In this document: piece by piece, positions 62,501-64,000 of the stretch
How positions within the stretch are numbered: position 1 is the stretch's first letter
Layout of the letters: every line of letters begins with the position of its first letter
Assembly: GCA_027422505.1 (NCBI GenBank)
Contig: JAPQWV010000659.1
Span: 186,001 to 250,000 of the forward strand
Direction of reading: 5' to 3'
DNA from: Craterostigma plantagineum
Taxonomy: Eukaryota > Streptophyta > Magnoliopsida > Lamiales > Linderniaceae
DNA length: 64,000 bases
Position numbers and translations under genes: made by a program
Notes under the pieces: generated by a model
What the model was told of the DNA's origin: nothing
Seen by the model: only the letters and a program-made list of their open reading frames with translations
The model's database searches: none

Positions 62501-63810
62501 TTAGTTGCATCCACCAGCTGCAAACCCTAGTTTCCCTCCATTAACGTCGTAGGCGATCTCAAAGGTCTTCTGCTGTGTATTTCCATAGATTCCGACGTTG
62601 ATTGATGATCCGTTGTTCGCCGCAAAAGCTAGGCAAGCTCGCGTCGCGCTGACGAAGAAGATTATCCCTGAAGGAGCCAGATCGACCTTCAAATTCCCGC
62701 CGAACACGAAGGCTATGCTTGGGATCGCAATGCTCGTCTCCTTCCCAAAGTCGTAGCACGTGTCGAGGATCAAAGTAGCCGGCGCGCGCTGATACCTCCG
62801 CATCGATTGCTTGAAAGCGGAGCTCATGGCGCCGTAAGCTGCAGGTGGCAAACGCGTGATGACCGTCCCCGAGTCGATGATCGTGCGCGCGCTTGAAAAT
62901 ACCGATCGGTCTATCGGCAACTGTTGGCCGCCGACGTATATCGATTCGACGTCGATGAAGTAGAATGTATTCACCTGCGAGCTGTTGAAAGGGGTGAATT
63001 TCAGATCGTTCGAGGCTGCCGTTCCACCCTTGCCGAACGTCAGAAAGCCAGTGGAGCTCGAAGTCGACGGGAGGCAGTAAGAGAAGTATTTCCCATACTT
63101 CTGAGCCGTCTGTGACACTACGGATAGAGGGTCTCTGTCAAGTCCGAGCAGCCCTGCGGTTTCGCCAAAAAGCCCCTGATTGTTCTGCCCACAGCCAAAG
63201 TAGAAGCTGGGAAAGGCATCGCTCGATGTTAATGCGAGCGTATCGGTGCTGAGGAAGCCCACGGAGAAGGATCGATCGCCGTACTGAATACCATAGACGC
63301 ACGTGTCGGGCCTAGCGCATCGAGGCGAAACGCCAGTAGCGGATGCTAGACGTCTGCACTGAGGCGAAGAGCAAGAAACGTTGGAGTAAGTTCTCGACTG
63401 GGCGGGATCGAAGATTGGGTCTTGCTGCTGGTAGCATGAACCTGCGCAAGGCTGGCACTGCGTCCATGTCAAGCTGCTGCCCGTGTCGAAGATTAAGGTG
63501 AGGGTTGTTTGGGGAGTCCCGAGACCGACTGAGACTATGTAGTTTCCCGTGCTTAAGGGCCTGCCCGATCGGGCGGGGAGATTCGCGACATCTCGTTGGT
63601 CGATGAGGTCAGTTTGCTTGCTGTTATTAGGGTTCGTGGATTTGGTTTGACCCGGGTCGGGTTTGGCCCGTGCTTGGATGTGTTCGACCCGAGCTTGGTC
63701 TCGGGAGAGGATTTCGTCAATGGATGGTTCCTCTGATGGTGTTAGTTTAGAGCACAGACCATGCTTGTGTGTGACTTCTAAGGTCGTTGATTTGCTGCTG
63801 CTTTTGGTGC
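62501..63810 (-). CDS. A1 aspartic protease (AED1-like), 3' exon only
   Basis: Pepsin-type (A1B) aspartic protease, probably secreted to the apoplast. The large last exon runs 63810-62501 after an AG acceptor; the first exon with the signal peptide lies beyond the right edge. Visible parts: a propeptide-like segment with LEVTHKHGLCSKL and DEILSRDQARVEHIQAR, the nepenthesin-type start GNYIVSVGLGTP, the first catalytic motif DTGSSLTW, the Cys-rich insert typical of plant nepenthesin-like enzymes (QCQPCAGSCYQQQDPIFDP), YFGCGQNNQGLFG, the second catalytic motif DSGTVITRLPP, and a C-terminus NTQQKTFEIAYDVNGGKLGF ending GGCN. It resembles the At5g10760 (AED1)/At5g10770 pair, from memory; AED1 is a systemic-immunity-linked protein. 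The gene is cut by the window. Confidence 0.92.
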
Positions 63811-64000
63811 CTGAAAACAAGAATTTGAATAAATATTCTCCAGTAAATATAGGACAGTTACATCTATATATACGCGTGCGTGTAGTAAGTAATTTAGTTA
63901 ACTTTGGTGACGGAATTGTAATTGCATGTTGAAGCTGGTAAGAGCGAGCTAACTTCAACTGTATGGTAATGCAGCTGATTGAGTTCTACTACGTTCGCTT
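63811..64000 (-). other. Intron of the aspartic protease gene at the right edge
   Basis: Sequence beyond the exon acceptor shows no open frame joining the protease, so it is taken as intron. The first exon is outside the window. Confidence 0.5.

Overview
The window is nuclear DNA from a flowering plant. Genes have many short GT-AG introns, AT-rich introns and spacers, plant-specific families (NAC, WRKY, CONSTANS-like, CSLC, fibrillin, RUB fusion) and short non-autonomous DNA transposons between genes. Nothing looks bacterial, viral or organellar. A core eudicot is likely; I cannot place it more precisely.

I support 18 protein-coding loci plus one doubtful ORF, with exon ends derived by hand from splice sites and reading phase. 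Left to right: a SERF-like small zinc-finger protein (+), a RecQ helicase of the RECQL2/MED34 type (+), a NAC factor (+), a GT64 glycosyltransferase (+), a USP-domain receptor-like cytoplasmic kinase (+), a plastid fibrillin (-), a plasma-membrane H+-ATPase (-), KAKU4 (-), a RING-H2 E3 ligase (-), a 66-aa zinc-ribbon protein (+), a group IId WRKY (-), the SR protein RSZ22 (+), a cellulose synthase-like C glucan synthase (-), TAF10 (-), an atypical SDR (-), a CONSTANS-like B-box/CCT protein (+), a ubiquitin-RUB fusion (+), a PP2C (-), a CCoAOMT-type methyltransferase (-), and the 3' part of an A1 aspartic protease (-) cut by the right edge.

The gene content and order from the kinase to the PP2C resemble, from memory, the two Arabidopsis duplicate segments around At2g24370-At2g24790 and At4g31230-At4g31750, so much of the window is a conserved ancestral block rather than a functional cluster. 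The genes are mostly unrelated housekeeping and regulatory genes; there is no operon-like system.

Spacers carry at least ten short transposons, several with clear target-site duplications: hAT-like (8 bp), MULE-like (9-10 bp), a Stowaway (TA) and a Harbinger/Tourist-like family in two copies. Several promoters have clustered site II (TGGGCY) boxes.

The main anomalies are reading-frame lesions in two genes near the left end (two 4-bp tandem duplications in the RecQ gene, one extra G in the NAC gene), two kinase introns whose donor is GC instead of GT (one is an open, in-frame 78-nt stretch), tandem duplications in the RECQL2 promoter and the RSZ22 leader intron, and a site II/telo-box promoter with no recognisable gene behind it. 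I found no convincing new biological system; these anomalies are what deserves checking.
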